A stretch of DNA of 61,184 nucleotides, from the NCBI GenBank assembly GCA_930989745.1, contig CAKNMY010000004.1, positions 1 through 61,184 of the forward strand, read 5' to 3'. The DNA is from an uncultured Lachnospiraceae bacterium. Its GTDB lineage: Bacteria > Bacillota > Clostridia > Lachnospirales > Lachnospiraceae. Position numbers and translations under genes: made by a program. Below are positions 25,282 to 34,504 of this stretch, piece after piece. The stretch's first letter is position 1, and each line of letters opens with the position of its first letter. The notes under the pieces were generated by a model, which was not told the DNA's origin, ran no database searches, and saw only the letters and a program-made list of their open reading frames with translations.

Positions 25282-26553
25282 TTATTCACCATCCTTCTCT
25301 GCTATTGCTCCGCCTCCCGGCAGTTCGCCTCCCGGATAGTCCTCCAGGGTGGTCACGCCGGTAATCGCTGTATTCTTACCGATTCTGACTCCGGAGGGAA
25401 TAACAGCATTCTCGCCCACAACAGCCAGTCCGTCACGGTAAATATTGGGTTTCAGAACGTTCTCCGCCTCTTCCCCGACGCCAATCGCCACGTCGGAACC
25501 TACGGTTACATTTTCCGCAATGATCGCCTTGTCCACTGTGGTTCTCTCACCGATCACAGTTCCCTGCATAATGATGGAGTCTCTTACCACAGCGCCCGGC
25601 TTAATGGTAACACCCGCACCAATCACGGAGTTGCGTACCTCTCCGTAAATCTCAGCGCCCTCGCTGATCAGGCTGCGCTCCACCACGGCGTCGCCGGAGA
25701 TATACTGCGGACGAATGACGTCGCCCTTTGTATAAATCTTCCAGAACTCCTCATATAAGTTGAATTCCGGAATAATATCGATCAGTTCCATGTTCGCTTC
25801 CCAGTAGGAACCCAGAGTTCCGACATCTTTCCAGTAGCCGTTGAACTCGTATGCGAACAGATTCATTCCCTTATCTTTGCAGTAAGGAAGGATATGTTTA
25901 CCGAAGTCGCATCCCGGCTGGTCTTTCAGAGCTATCAGGGATTCTTTGAGCGCCTTCCAGGAGAAAATGTAAATACCCATAGAAGCCAGATTGCTTCTCG
26001 GATGCTCCGGCTTTTCTTCAAAGTCGGTGATCTTGCCGTTTCCATCCGTAATCATAATACCGAAACGGCTGGCCTCCTCCATCGGAACAGGCATGCAGGC
26101 AATCGTAACATCCGCCTTGTTCGCCTTATGATAGTCGAGCATCACTTCATAGTCCATCTTATAAATATGGTCTCCGGAAAGGATCAGTACGTATTCCGGA
26201 TTATACATCTCCATGTATGCCATATTCTGGAAAATCGCGTTGGCAGTGCCAGTATACCACTCGCTGTTCGTACTCTTCTCATAGGGCGGAAGCACTGTAA
26301 CTCCGCCGACATTTTTATCCAAATCCCACGGGATTCCGATTCCGATATGAGTATTCAGACGCAATGGCTGATATTGCGTCAGCACTCCTACCGTGTCAAT
26401 ACCCGAATTAATACAGTTACTCAGAGGGAAGTCAATAATGCGGTACTTTCCTCCAAATGCCACTGCCGGCTTTGCCACTTTCTGGGTAAGCACGCCAAGA
26501 CGGCTCCCCTGACCCCCGGCCAACAGCATTGCAATCATCTCTTTCTTAATCAT
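25282..26553 (-). CDS. glgC: Glucose-1-phosphate adenylyltransferase, catalytic subunit
   Basis: This is a 423-residue enzyme started at [20 protein letters not shown], with AGAGGTGATT upstream of the ATG. The nucleotide loop GGQGSRLG, the [11 protein letters not shown] metal-binding strand and FEEKP are intact, so this is the catalytic subunit. The C-terminal beta-helix (about 300-400) has hexapeptide-like repeats ([20 protein letters not shown]). It makes ADP-glucose from ATP and glucose 1-phosphate, the first committed step in glycogen synthesis. It leads the glgC-glgD-spoVG unit. Confidence 0.95.
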   Translation of the reverse strand: MIKKEMIAMLLAGGQGSRLGVLTQKVAKPAVAFGGKYRIIDFPLSNCINSGIDTVGVLTQYQPLRLNTHIGIGIPWDLDKNVGGVTVLPPYEKSTNSEWYTGTANAIFQNMAYMEMYNPEYVLILSGDHIYKMDYEVMLDYHKANKADVTIACMPVPMEEASRFGIMITDGNGKITDFEEKPEHPRSNLASMGIYIFSWKALKESLIALKDQPGCDFGKHILPYCKDKGMNLFAYEFNGYWKDVGTLGSYWEANMELIDIIPEFNLYEEFWKIYTKGDVIRPQYISGDAVVERSLISEGAEIYGEVRNSVIGAGVTIKPGAVVRDSIIMQGTVIGERTTVDKAIIAENVTVGSDVAIGVGEEAENVLKPNIYRDGLAVVGENAVIPSGVRIGKNTAITGVTTLEDYPGGELPGGGAIAEKDGE

Positions 26554-26583
26554 GCAATCACCTCTTGTCATATATGATTAAAA

Positions 26584-26612
26584 ATTATATCATACTTTAA
26601 AGCAATTGTGAA
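26584..26612 (-). promoter_or_regulatory. Promoter of glgC-glgD-spoVG
   Basis: TTCACA (26607-26612), a 17-bp spacer and TATAAT (26584-26589) on the minus strand, 31 nt before glgC. The remaining AT-rich stretch 26613-26828 shows no gene. Confidence 0.75.
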
Positions 26613-26828
26613 CATTTTTTATATATTTCATTAATATTCCTTCAGTTTTTTATGTATTTTACACTACTTTTTTCTGCATTTTACACCACATCACCCGAAA
26701 ATCAAAGGATTTTCGATTTTTTTCCTTGTCCTTTACAATTTTTTTATATGTTTTTGACAATTTTTGTCATAAATTCTTGTAATTTTTTTCCCATCAGAGC
26801 AGATACAGATGACATATCAAATTGTTCA

Positions 26829-26857
26829 TTGACTTTTTCCATACAAACGGCTAGTAT
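26829..26857 (+). promoter_or_regulatory. Promoter of the small membrane protein gene
   Basis: TTGACT (26829-26834), a 17-bp spacer and TAGTAT (26852-26857), about 58 nt before the start. Confidence 0.65.
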
Positions 26858-26915
26858 AGAGATAACAAGTGCCTTCCGGGCATCAATCATCATAGTTAGG
26901 AGGATATTTTTAGAC

Positions 26916-27329
26916 ATGCGACAGACAACGAACGGTATCCTGCGTATTCTGGGAATTCTTATGATTATTTTTATGATGCAGGACATCATCAATCTGGTAA
27001 TGCTGTGCTTTAGCTTTGCGGCCGGCAACATTAATGCGATTACCATTCTTGTCACAGTTTGCTTTGCCGGTTACGTCATCGGAAAAGCTGTCTCCGGCAT
27101 CTTCGGCATTATCTATTACGCCAGTGCCGAGAAGATCATCCGCTGCGTTTACGCCAGTGTGGCAAGTATCGTATTCTGCATACTGTACATGCTGATCGCC
27201 TTCGCCACAGCCGATGGTGCGATTACACTTTCAGCGCTGGTTATGAATTTGATTTCCGCAATTCTGATTCCCGCCGTATTTATATATGTAGCACTCAAGA
27301 CACGCCAGCAGCTTATGAAGGACGTTTAA
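26916..27329 (+). CDS. Small four-helix membrane protein of unknown function
   Basis: This is a 137-residue protein started at MRQTTNGILRILGIL, with AGGAGG in the leader; a longer open frame upstream has no ribosome-binding site. Four hydrophobic helices are visible at about residues 8-34, 38-66, 76-102 and 106-128. The N-terminus and the C-terminus (KTRQQLMKDV) are basic. No motif is recognised. It has its own promoter and a strong terminator, so it is an independent unit between glgC and murC. Confidence 0.7.
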   Translation: MRQTTNGILRILGILMIIFMMQDIINLVMLCFSFAAGNINAITILVTVCFAGYVIGKAVSGIFGIIYYASAEKIIRCVYASVASIVFCILYMLIAFATADGAITLSALVMNLISAILIPAVFIYVALKTRQQLMKDV

Positions 27330-27350
27330 GGCAAAATATCTGCAGCCAGG

Positions 27351-27380
27351 GCTGCCGCAGCTTAGCTGCGGCAGCTTTTT
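27351..27380 (+). terminator. Terminator of the small membrane protein gene
   Basis: GCTGCCGCAGC, a 3-nt loop and GCTGCGGCAGC form a perfect 11-bp stem followed by TTTTT. It lies between the membrane protein gene and murC. Confidence 0.88.
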
Positions 27381-27412
27381 ACTTAATCAAACAGACAAAG
27401 GAGTAAAGAATC

Positions 27413-28795
27413 ATGTATACCATCAATTTTTCCCAACCTTCCCACGTTCACTTTATCGGCATCGGAGGCATCAGCATGAGCGGACTGGCGGAAATTCTTC
27501 TTGAAGAAAACTTCCGCATCTCCGGTTCTGACGCAAAGGAAAGTCCCCTGACCAGAAAGCTCGCGAATGCGGGCGCCCTTATTCATTACGGACAGCGCGC
27601 CGCCAACATTACCGACGATATCGATGTGGTAGTATACACCGCGGCGATTCATCCGGATAATCCCGAGTTTGCCAGGGCAAAAGAAATGGGCATTCCGATG
27701 ATCACCCGCGCGGAGCTTCTGGGACAGCTCATGAAAAACTATGACCTGCCGATTGCGATTGCCGGAACGCACGGCAAGACTACAACCACCTCAATGGTCT
27801 CCCACATTTTTCTCGCCGGAGACTGCGACCCTACGATCTCTGTGGGAGGCATCCTTCCTTCGATCGGCGGCAACATCCGTGTGGGAAATTCCGAGACGTT
27901 TATCACAGAAGCATGTGAGTACACCAACAGTTTCCTCAGCTTCTTCCCGAAGATCAGCGTGATCCTGAACATGGATGCGGATCATCTCGATTTCTTCAAG
28001 GATATTGATGACATCCGCCGTTCTTTCCGCAAATTTGCCGAGCTTCTTCCCGAAGACGGCACACTGATTATCAACAGCGATACTCCGGAGTATGAGACCG
28101 TGACAGAAGGGCTCTCCTGCCAGGTGATACGCTACGGCTTAGAACATGACGCCGACTACACAGCCTCCAATATTGACTTCAACGATTTCGGCCATCCTTC
28201 TTTTGACTGTCTGCTTCACGGAGAACCGATCGGCCACTTCACGCTGAGCGTTCCGGGCATCCACAATGTCAGCAACGCGCTCTCCGCGATCGCCGTGGGC
28301 CAGAAGGCCGGTCTTCCTGTTTCCGTCATTCAGAAAGGACTTCAGGAGTTTACCGGAACAGACCGCAGATTCCAGTACAAGGGAAAGCTGGGAGATATCA
28401 CAATCGTAGATGATTACGCGCATCATCCCACAGAGATTTCCGCCACTCTGAGATCAGCGAGGAACTATCCGCACAAGACGCTCTGGTGCGTATTCCAGCC
28501 CCACACCTACACCCGGACCAAAGCGCTGCTGCCGGAATTCGCGCAGGCACTCTCCATGGCTGACAAAGTTATTCTCGCCCCGATCTATGCGGCGCGCGAG
28601 ACAGACACACTGGGAATTTCTTCCGCTGATCTGCAGAGGGAAATAGAAAAACTCGGAACAGAATCTCATTATCTCGCCACTTTTGACGAGATAGAGAACT
28701 ATCTGCTCTCCCATTGCGAACCGCAGGATCTCGTAATCACGATGGGAGCCGGAGACGTTGTAAAGATCGGAGAACACCTGCTGGGCGGGCGTTAA
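27413..28795 (+). CDS. murC: UDP-N-acetylmuramate--L-alanine ligase
   Basis: This 460-residue Mur ligase adds L-alanine to UDP-MurNAc in peptidoglycan precursor synthesis. Features: N-terminal FIGIGGISMSGLAEIL (UDP-MurNAc domain), ATP loop AGTHGKTTTTSMVSHIF (about 117-133), central TEACEYTNSF and NMDADHLDFF, and C-terminal VDDYAHHPTEISATL with QPHTYTRT. AAAGGAG lies 9 nt before the ATG. It is followed by the DnaA-box region rather than another mur gene. Confidence 0.96.
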   Translation: MYTINFSQPSHVHFIGIGGISMSGLAEILLEENFRISGSDAKESPLTRKLANAGALIHYGQRAANITDDIDVVVYTAAIHPDNPEFARAKEMGIPMITRAELLGQLMKNYDLPIAIAGTHGKTTTTSMVSHIFLAGDCDPTISVGGILPSIGGNIRVGNSETFITEACEYTNSFLSFFPKISVILNMDADHLDFFKDIDDIRRSFRKFAELLPEDGTLIINSDTPEYETVTEGLSCQVIRYGLEHDADYTASNIDFNDFGHPSFDCLLHGEPIGHFTLSVPGIHNVSNALSAIAVGQKAGLPVSVIQKGLQEFTGTDRRFQYKGKLGDITIVDDYAHHPTEISATLRSARNYPHKTLWCVFQPHTYTRTKALLPEFAQALSMADKVILAPIYAARETDTLGISSADLQREIEKLGTESHYLATFDEIENYLLSHCEPQDLVITMGAGDVVKIGEHLLGGR

Positions 28796-28821
28796 AACAC
28801 TGTTTCAAAAAAATTTTACAG

Positions 28822-29074
28822 TTATCCACATTTTCCACATGCTTATACACATTTTCTTGTGTACAGGCATGTGGATTTTTTTCCGACAGCAAGTTTACAT
28901 AAATTTCGACTGCATTTTACAATACTCCTCTATGAATATGCGGTTTTTCGACAGAGGTGGTTGCAAATAACAGGGCAGTCCACATTTTATCCACATTTTC
29001 CACACTTCCCACCGTTTTATGCACATTACAAGTTTCCCCCTTATCCACTCTTTCCGGTGGATATCCGTGGAAAA
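28822..29074 (+). promoter_or_regulatory. DnaA-box cluster upstream of dnaD
   Basis: Six exact TTWTNCACA boxes occur on the plus strand: 28822-28830, 28831-28839, 28843-28851, 28987-28995, 28996-29004 and 29017-29025. The first two of each group form the identical 18-mer TTATCCACATTTTCCACA. Weaker boxes are TTATCCACT (29041-29049) and, on the minus strand, TTTTCCACG (29066-29074). The whole 28796-29162 gap holds no gene. It may regulate dnaD or titrate DnaA. Confidence 0.75.
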
Positions 29075-29080
29075 TGGCTA

Positions 29081-29109
29081 TTCTCAATCCGAAAACTCTA
29101 TGCTATAAT
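29081..29109 (+). promoter_or_regulatory. Probable promoter of dnaD-dnaC-prs
   Basis: TATAAT (29104-29109) with a weak -35, TTCTCA (29081-29086), at 17 bp. The last DnaA-like boxes end only 7 bp upstream of the -35. Confidence 0.5.
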
Positions 29110-29162
29110 GAAAGCGGTAAAGAAACCTCATATACTTATTATAGAAAGAACGGTATCCATTT

Positions 29163-30209
29163 ATGAATCCGATTACCCTTCACAGTGCCGAGGGCTGCAG
29201 TGTTACCATGATTTCCGATATCTTTGTGGATCATTATATGCCGCATGCCAACGGTGAATTTGTAAAAATATATTTATATCTTCTGAGAAGTATGCACAAC
29301 ACCGGAACACAGATCAGTCTTTCCATGCTCGCCGACGTCTTCTCCTGCCCGGAGAATGATATTCGGCGCGCTCTCAACTATTGGGAAGACGCCGGTGTTT
29401 TGTCTTTGTCTTACAAGGAGGACAAGATCAGCAGCATCCTGTTTCTCCCTCTGGAAGCGCCCAGAAAGAAGACAGCCCCCGCGCCCGTCCGGGAGCGTGC
29501 TGCCGAGCGCCCGGAGGCAGAGGCGAAGCCGAAGCGCGCCCTCCTCAGCCCAAAGGATATTCTTCGCAGAAAGCAGGATAATGCGGAGATCGCGCAGCTT
29601 CTCTTTGTCTGTGAGCAATACCTTGGACGGACACTGAGCCCAAGTGAAATCGAACGTCTGCTGTACTATTACGACGAACTGCATTTTCCGGTGGATCTGG
29701 TGGAATATCTCGTGGAATACTGCGTATCCAAAGGAAGCACAAGTATCCACTATATAGAAAAGGTCGCGCAGGAATGGCACAAGAACGGCATCAATACAGT
29801 CGAGATGGCAAAAAAGGAGACGACTACCTGGCACCGCAATTACTTTGTCATCATGCGGGCTTTCGGAATCCGCGGACGCAATCCCGTTGATTCGGAGATC
29901 GCTTTTATGAACAAGTGGATGAAGGAGTATGACTTTACGCTGGAGATCATCCAGGAAGCCTGTTCCCGCACCGTCACGAAGACAGGAAAGCAGAGCTTTG
30001 AGTATGCGGACGGGATTCTGGCAAGCTGGAAGGAACACAATGTCCACCACCTTGACGACATCCGGCGGCTGGATTCCATGCACAAGGCAAAGCAGGAGGC
30101 CCGCGCGTCGCGCAGCGCTGACCGTCCGGCCTCCGCAAATCGTTTCAATAATTTCGAGCAGCGCGACTATGACTGGAACCAGCTCGAGAAACAGTTACTA
30201 AATCAATAA
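29163..30209 (+). CDS. DnaD-domain primosomal protein
   Basis: This is a 348-residue protein. The N-terminal winged-helix part (about 15-85) has the DnaD pattern FVKIYLYLLRSMHNTGTQISLSMLADVFSCPENDIRRALNYWEDAG. A charged linker follows, then two helical DnaD-like domains (about 140-215 and 220-310), with IEKVAQEWHKNGINTVEMAKKE and YADGILASWKEHNV. DnaD proteins remodel origin DNA and help load the helicase with DnaB/DnaI-type partners. The next gene encodes a helicase-loader ATPase, 16 nt downstream. The ribosome-binding site is weak, and the DnaA-box cluster lies directly upstream. Confidence 0.85.
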   Translation: MNPITLHSAEGCSVTMISDIFVDHYMPHANGEFVKIYLYLLRSMHNTGTQISLSMLADVFSCPENDIRRALNYWEDAGVLSLSYKEDKISSILFLPLEAPRKKTAPAPVRERAAERPEAEAKPKRALLSPKDILRRKQDNAEIAQLLFVCEQYLGRTLSPSEIERLLYYYDELHFPVDLVEYLVEYCVSKGSTSIHYIEKVAQEWHKNGINTVEMAKKETTTWHRNYFVIMRAFGIRGRNPVDSEIAFMNKWMKEYDFTLEIIQEACSRTVTKTGKQSFEYADGILASWKEHNVHHLDDIRRLDSMHKAKQEARASRSADRPASANRFNNFEQRDYDWNQLEKQLLNQ

Positions 30210-30225
30210 GTAAAGGAGTCTTGAC

Positions 30226-31224
30226 GTGGCACTGAAGAATTCACAGTATGACACTATCATGCGGCAGTACAGCCGCCTGCAGCACCAAAACCGCCATATT
30301 CTTGACGATCACATCAAACGGGCGTACGCCGAGATTCCCGAGCTTTCGCAGCTCGACAGCCAGGTGGCGGAGATCAGCCTGAAAAAGGCGCGCATTCTCC
30401 TCGCAAAGGATGCGTCAGCAGAGGATTTTGATCTGTCTGAGAAGCTGTCTGAACTCGGCGCCCGGCGGGCAGAGCTTCTGCGCACCCACGGTTTTCCGGA
30501 GGATTATCTGAAGCTGCCCAGTCACTGCAGGCTGTGCGGAGACACGGGATATGTGGACGGAAAGAAATGTTCCTGCTTTAAGCGAGCAGAAATTGATCTT
30601 CTGTATACGCAGTCGAATATCCGGGAAATATTAAAGACAGAGAATTTCTCGCATTTTTCCTTTGATTATTACAGCGAGGACATCATCAACCCCCTCACGG
30701 GGAAGAACGCACGGGAGACTGCAAGGGACGCGGTGAAAAAGGCCAGACTGTTCATCTCCCAGTTCGGCTCCTCCTTCGAGAATCTCTTCCTCTACGGCGA
30801 GACGGGTGTCGGAAAAACATTCCTGACTCACTGCATTGCTCAGGAGCTCCTGGAACAGGCGTACTGCGTAATCTATTTTACCTCTTTTGATCTGTTTGAT
30901 CTTCTCGCAAAGAACGCGTTTAACGCTTCCGGGGAGACCGACGATCTTGCTGAACATGTGATGGACTGTGATCTGCTGATCATCGATGATCTGGGTACGG
31001 AGCTTACCAACAGCTTCGTGTCTTCCCAGCTCTTTCTCTGTGTCAATGAGAGAATCCTGCGGAAGAAATCCACAATCATTTCCACCAACCTGACAACAGA
31101 GCAGTTCATGGAACGGTATTCCGAGAGAACGTTCTCCCGGATCTCAAGCTCATATAACATGATTAAACTTATCGGACGCGATATCCGAATTCAGAAAAAA
31201 CTTATGGGAGGAAAGAATCTATGA
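30226..31224 (+). CDS. DnaC/DnaI-type helicase loader ATPase
   Basis: This is a 332-residue AAA+ protein starting at GTG, with AAAGGAG upstream. An N-terminal region with a zinc-binding pattern (CRLCGDTGYVDGKKCSC, about 102-118) precedes the ATPase: Walker A LYGETGVGKTFLTHC (about 190-204), Walker B LLIIDDLGTE and arginine-containing TFSRISSSYNMI. It should deliver the replicative helicase to DNA. It follows dnaD and overlaps the prs-like gene by 4 nt (ATGA), indicating coupling. Confidence 0.88.
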   Translation: MALKNSQYDTIMRQYSRLQHQNRHILDDHIKRAYAEIPELSQLDSQVAEISLKKARILLAKDASAEDFDLSEKLSELGARRAELLRTHGFPEDYLKLPSHCRLCGDTGYVDGKKCSCFKRAEIDLLYTQSNIREILKTENFSHFSFDYYSEDIINPLTGKNARETARDAVKKARLFISQFGSSFENLFLYGETGVGKTFLTHCIAQELLEQAYCVIYFTSFDLFDLLAKNAFNASGETDDLAEHVMDCDLLIIDDLGTELTNSFVSSQLFLCVNERILRKKSTIISTNLTTEQFMERYSERTFSRISSSYNMIKLIGRDIRIQKKLMGGKNL

Positions 31225-32405
31225 GCCAGAACACTGAAAATTATTATGAGAGTCTGCCGTACGGAAGACTTGGAATCATCCCCCTGCAGAGCTGCGCACA
31301 GCTTGGGCAGAAAGTTGACCGTTATCTCATAGAATGGAGAAAAGAACGCGAACATGACGCAAAACATACGCTCGCTTTTGACGGCTATGAGCGCGACACG
31401 TATATTATCAATTCCGCATCACCCCGCTTCGGCTCCGGGGAGGCAAAGGGCGTTCTCAGAGAGTCTGTGCGCGGAGACGACTTATATTTCATGGTGGATG
31501 TGTGCAATTCCAGCCTGACTTACTCCATGTCCGGCACACAGAACCGCATGTCCCCCGACGACCACTATCAGGATCTGAAGCGCGTCATCGCCGCTGTGGG
31601 CGGAAAAGCGCGCCGCATCAATGTGATTATGCCGTTTCTCTATGAGAGCCGCCAGCACAAGCGTTCCAACCGCGAGTCCCTCGACTGCGCTCTGGCGCTT
31701 CAGGAGCTGACGAATATGGGAGTGGAGAATATCATCACTTTCGACGCTCACGATCCGAGAGTGCAGAACGCGATCCCGCTGCACGGCTTCGAAACCGTAC
31801 AGCCCGCCTATCAGTTTATCAAAAACATTCTGCGCAACGCGCCTGACCTGAAGATCGACAAGGACCATCTTATGGTCATCAGCCCGGATGAGGGCGGTAT
31901 GAGCCGCGCAATTTACATTGCCAACAACCTGGGCGTGGACATGGGTATGTTCTACAAGCGCCGCGACTACTCCACGATCGTGGACGGAAGAAATCCGATC
32001 GTAGCGCATGAATTCCTGGGCGCAAATGTCGCGGGCAAATCGATGATCATTGTGGATGATATGATCTCCTCCGGCGACAGCATGCTCGAAGTGGCAGCGC
32101 TGCTCAAGAAGCGCAATGCCGGAAAGATCTTCCTGTGCTCCACCTTCGGACTGTTCACAAACGGTCTTGCGCGCTTTGACAAGGCATATGAGGAAGGCCT
32201 GTTCGACTACCTGCTCACCACGAATCTGGTATACCAGACTCCGGAGCTGCTCGAGAAGCCATATTATATCAGCTGTGACCTGAGCAAATATATCGCGCTC
32301 ATTATCGACACACTGAATCACGATTCCTCGATCAGCAAGCTCTTAAATCCGGCGGAGCGTATCCAGAAGGTACTGACAAAATTCCGCAATCACGAAAAGA
32401 TCTGA
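31221..32405 (+). CDS. prs: Ribose-phosphate pyrophosphokinase, divergent long form
   Basis: This 394-residue protein makes PRPP from ribose 5-phosphate and ATP. Motifs: TFDAHDPRVQNAIP (ribose phosphate/ATP loop), FYKRRDYSTIVDGRNPI (catalytic flexible loop) and the PRPP-binding IVDDMISSGDSMLEVA (about 278-293). It is about 80 residues longer than classical Prs, with an extra N-terminal part and a longer C-terminus (SKLLNPAERIQKVLTKF). It is translationally coupled to the helicase-loader gene and ends at a strong terminator. Whether allosteric control matches class I enzymes is unknown. Confidence 0.87.
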   Translation: MSQNTENYYESLPYGRLGIIPLQSCAQLGQKVDRYLIEWRKEREHDAKHTLAFDGYERDTYIINSASPRFGSGEAKGVLRESVRGDDLYFMVDVCNSSLTYSMSGTQNRMSPDDHYQDLKRVIAAVGGKARRINVIMPFLYESRQHKRSNRESLDCALALQELTNMGVENIITFDAHDPRVQNAIPLHGFETVQPAYQFIKNILRNAPDLKIDKDHLMVISPDEGGMSRAIYIANNLGVDMGMFYKRRDYSTIVDGRNPIVAHEFLGANVAGKSMIIVDDMISSGDSMLEVAALLKKRNAGKIFLCSTFGLFTNGLARFDKAYEEGLFDYLLTTNLVYQTPELLEKPYYISCDLSKYIALIIDTLNHDSSISKLLNPAERIQKVLTKFRNHEKI

Positions 32406-32437
32406 GTGCGGACCGCTTTCCGCTCAGATATTTAACA

Positions 32438-32479
32438 GAACCGGCCCTGCCGCATGACATTCTGCGGCAGGACCGGTTC
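32438..32479. terminator. Hairpin between prs and the araC-type gene
   Basis: GAACCGGCCCTGCCGCA pairs almost perfectly with TGCGGCAGGACCGGTTC. The downstream T-run is weak on both strands, but the position between two convergent genes fits a shared terminator. Confidence 0.65.
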
Positions 32480-32480
32480 T

Positions 32481-33371
32481 CTATCTTTCGGAAAGAGCCT
32501 TGATCGAGGACAGATATTCTGTCGGCGTCATTCCGCTTACTTTTTTGAATTGTCTTGAAAAATAATGGATAGACGAATACCCCAGATATTCCGAGATCTG
32601 CGTGAAGTTAAACTCGCTTTCCCGTATCATCTGCTTTGCCGCATCCACCTTCATCCCCGTGAAAAACTCAATCACTCCGCACTGATGATTTTCACGGAAA
32701 ATCCTCTGAAGCTGCGACCTGCCGATCAGATTGTCCCGGCAGATATCCTCAACTTTCAGATTTTCCCGGATATGATCCTCCAGATACATCAGAATATGGC
32801 TGTAGTTTAAGGACATGCCCTTTGAGAGTTTCTCCCTGCTCACCGATACCTTGTACTGGTTCAGGAAATTTCTCCGTATCATATAGATCAAAAGCTGTTC
32901 CAGGTAAAGCCGGATGAGCTGCTGGGAACCGAAAAACGGCTCTTCCCGCTTCTCCATCTTTTCCAGATACGGATCATCAAGCGGCGACGCGATACACTTT
33001 CTGGCTTCGGCAATGATCATGGCAATGAGACTTCTCTCCTGTTCCGTGGTATCCAGAATTCTGTCCCTGAAGAGCTTCAGACAGGGGGAATCGCATTCAA
33101 ATGACACCACCACTACGTTGGGCGCCGTCTTTCCGGTCGCTTCCAGGTTATGAAACTCATTCGGCTTGTGAAAGATCACCTGTCCCCGCTTCAGCGTATG
33201 CACCTGTTCGCCTGCGCGCACGCGGACTTCCCCTTTGTCCACGCACTGAAATTCCCAGAAATCGTGCTGCTCGCCCGGAAAGTAAAAATTATTCATATAC
33301 TCGAAGTAATGAATCGTAACCACCCGGTCAATTCTCACATCTTCTTCCAGTGTTATGCTCTCAAATGCCAT
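32481..33371 (-). CDS. AraC-family transcriptional regulator
   Basis: This 296-residue regulator has an N-terminal cupin-like sensor domain (about 20-110, EQHDFWEFQCVDKGEVRV and IFHKPNEFHNL) and a C-terminal pair of AraC helix-turn-helices (about 195-292, including VEDICRDNLIGRSQLQRIFRE and FNFTQISEYLGYSSIHYFSRQFKKVSGMTPTEY, the last given in parts). Such proteins usually activate sugar genes. It follows the sugar-kinase gene by 18 nt on the same strand, which suggests it controls the kinase/nucleotidyltransferase pair. Confidence 0.88.
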   Translation of the reverse strand: MAFESITLEEDVRIDRVVTIHYFEYMNNFYFPGEQHDFWEFQCVDKGEVRVRAGEQVHTLKRGQVIFHKPNEFHNLEATGKTAPNVVVVSFECDSPCLKLFRDRILDTTEQERSLIAMIIAEARKCIASPLDDPYLEKMEKREEPFFGSQQLIRLYLEQLLIYMIRRNFLNQYKVSVSREKLSKGMSLNYSHILMYLEDHIRENLKVEDICRDNLIGRSQLQRIFRENHQCGVIEFFTGMKVDAAKQMIRESEFNFTQISEYLGYSSIHYFSRQFKKVSGMTPTEYLSSIKALSER

Positions 33372-33389
33372 CTTCGCCCAACTCCTCTG

Positions 33390-34493
33390 TCAGCAGAGCC
33401 CCGCGATGATTTTCTTCATTTCCGGAAGCTTCTCCTCCATATCCTTTACAAGCTTAAACTGCGTCCTGCAGCGGTCGAGGTTGTGCTTCTCTCTGTGAAT
33501 TTTGAAATAGGTATCGCCCTCCAGATAGTCGGTAAGGAAACGCATGCCGCACTCGAAGGTCATGGTCATTGCTCCCTCCGGAAGCATTTCCACTTCCGCG
33601 TCAGTCAGCTTTCCCGCGCACCCTTCGAGCAATCCCCTGGCATAGATCTCAAACAGCTCCATGCTGCAGGAGACTTTGGACAGATCGCGCTCATCCTCCG
33701 CGGCAGTGCTTGCCCCGAAACGGATGGAATCTCCGAAATCATTCACAGAGAGTCCCGGCATCACGGTGTCCAGGTCGATCACGCAGATCCCCTTCCCCGT
33801 AACATCATCAATCATGATGTTGTTCAGCTTTGTGTCATTGTGTGTGACACGGAGCGGAAGCCTTCCCTCTTTCTGCATGGAGCACAGAAGATTCGCAAGG
33901 TCTTCTCTCTCAAGAACAAACTGAATCTCTTCCTGAACCTCTGCGGCGCGTCCGCAGTTATCCGCGCGCACGGCTGCCTTAAACTTCTCCATACGGTCAG
34001 CGGTGTTGTGGAAGTCCGGTATCGTCTCGTGGAGCGTCTGTGCGGGATAATCCGCCAGCAATCTCTGAAAATGTCCAAAGGACACAGCGCTCTCATAAAA
34101 ATCATTTTTATTCTTTACCTGGTCATAGCTTGTAGCGCCCTCAATAAAGAGATACGCTCTCCAGTATCCGCCCTCGCTGTCCACAAAGTACATTTTTTTA
34201 TCCTTTGCCGGGACCAGATTCAGAGTCTCCCGGCTGACGTCCCCGCCATTTTCGATTATCTTCTTCTTCAGCCAGGATGTCACGCCGATGATATTCTCCA
34301 TCAGCGCCTCCGGCTCGCGGAAAATATTAGTGTTCATGCGCTGCAAAATAAAGCGCTGTACTTTTTGATCCTTCTCAAAGGTAACACGGTAGGTATCATT
34401 AATATGACCGCTCCCGTAGGGAATCAGCTCGGTGAGTCCCTCCGGAAATTCAAATCCTGCTGTTACTTCGCTTTTGATTCTGTCAATATCCAT
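33390..34493 (-). CDS. APH-like sugar kinase, possible N-acetylhexosamine 1-kinase
   Basis: This protein is about 367 residues, started at MDIDRIKSEV; a GTG 24 nt earlier is also open and the choice is uncertain. The kinase fold shows IPYGSGHINDTYRVTF (ATP loop), LRVTHNDTKLNNIMIDD (catalytic loop, about 215-230) and VIDLDTVMPGLSVNDFGDSIRFG (metal-binding Asp). The HNDTKLNN motif and the absence of antibiotic-kinase features resemble NahK, which phosphorylates GlcNAc/GalNAc at C1. The upstream neighbour is a sugar-1-phosphate nucleotidyltransferase, which fits a 1-phosphate product. The substrate is inferred. Confidence 0.75.
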   Translation of the reverse strand: MDIDRIKSEVTAGFEFPEGLTELIPYGSGHINDTYRVTFEKDQKVQRFILQRMNTNIFREPEALMENIIGVTSWLKKKIIENGGDVSRETLNLVPAKDKKMYFVDSEGGYWRAYLFIEGATSYDQVKNKNDFYESAVSFGHFQRLLADYPAQTLHETIPDFHNTADRMEKFKAAVRADNCGRAAEVQEEIQFVLEREDLANLLCSMQKEGRLPLRVTHNDTKLNNIMIDDVTGKGICVIDLDTVMPGLSVNDFGDSIRFGASTAAEDERDLSKVSCSMELFEIYARGLLEGCAGKLTDAEVEMLPEGAMTMTFECGMRFLTDYLEGDTYFKIHREKHNLDRCRTQFKLVKDMEEKLPEMKKIIAGLC

Positions 34494-34504
34494 ATCCGGT
34501 CTTC

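Noticed and set aside
28796-29162. Chromosomal replication origin
   Set aside because: DnaA boxes are dense, but dnaA, dnaN, rpmH and gyr genes are absent, so calling it oriC is not supported. It is reported as a DnaA-box cluster instead.
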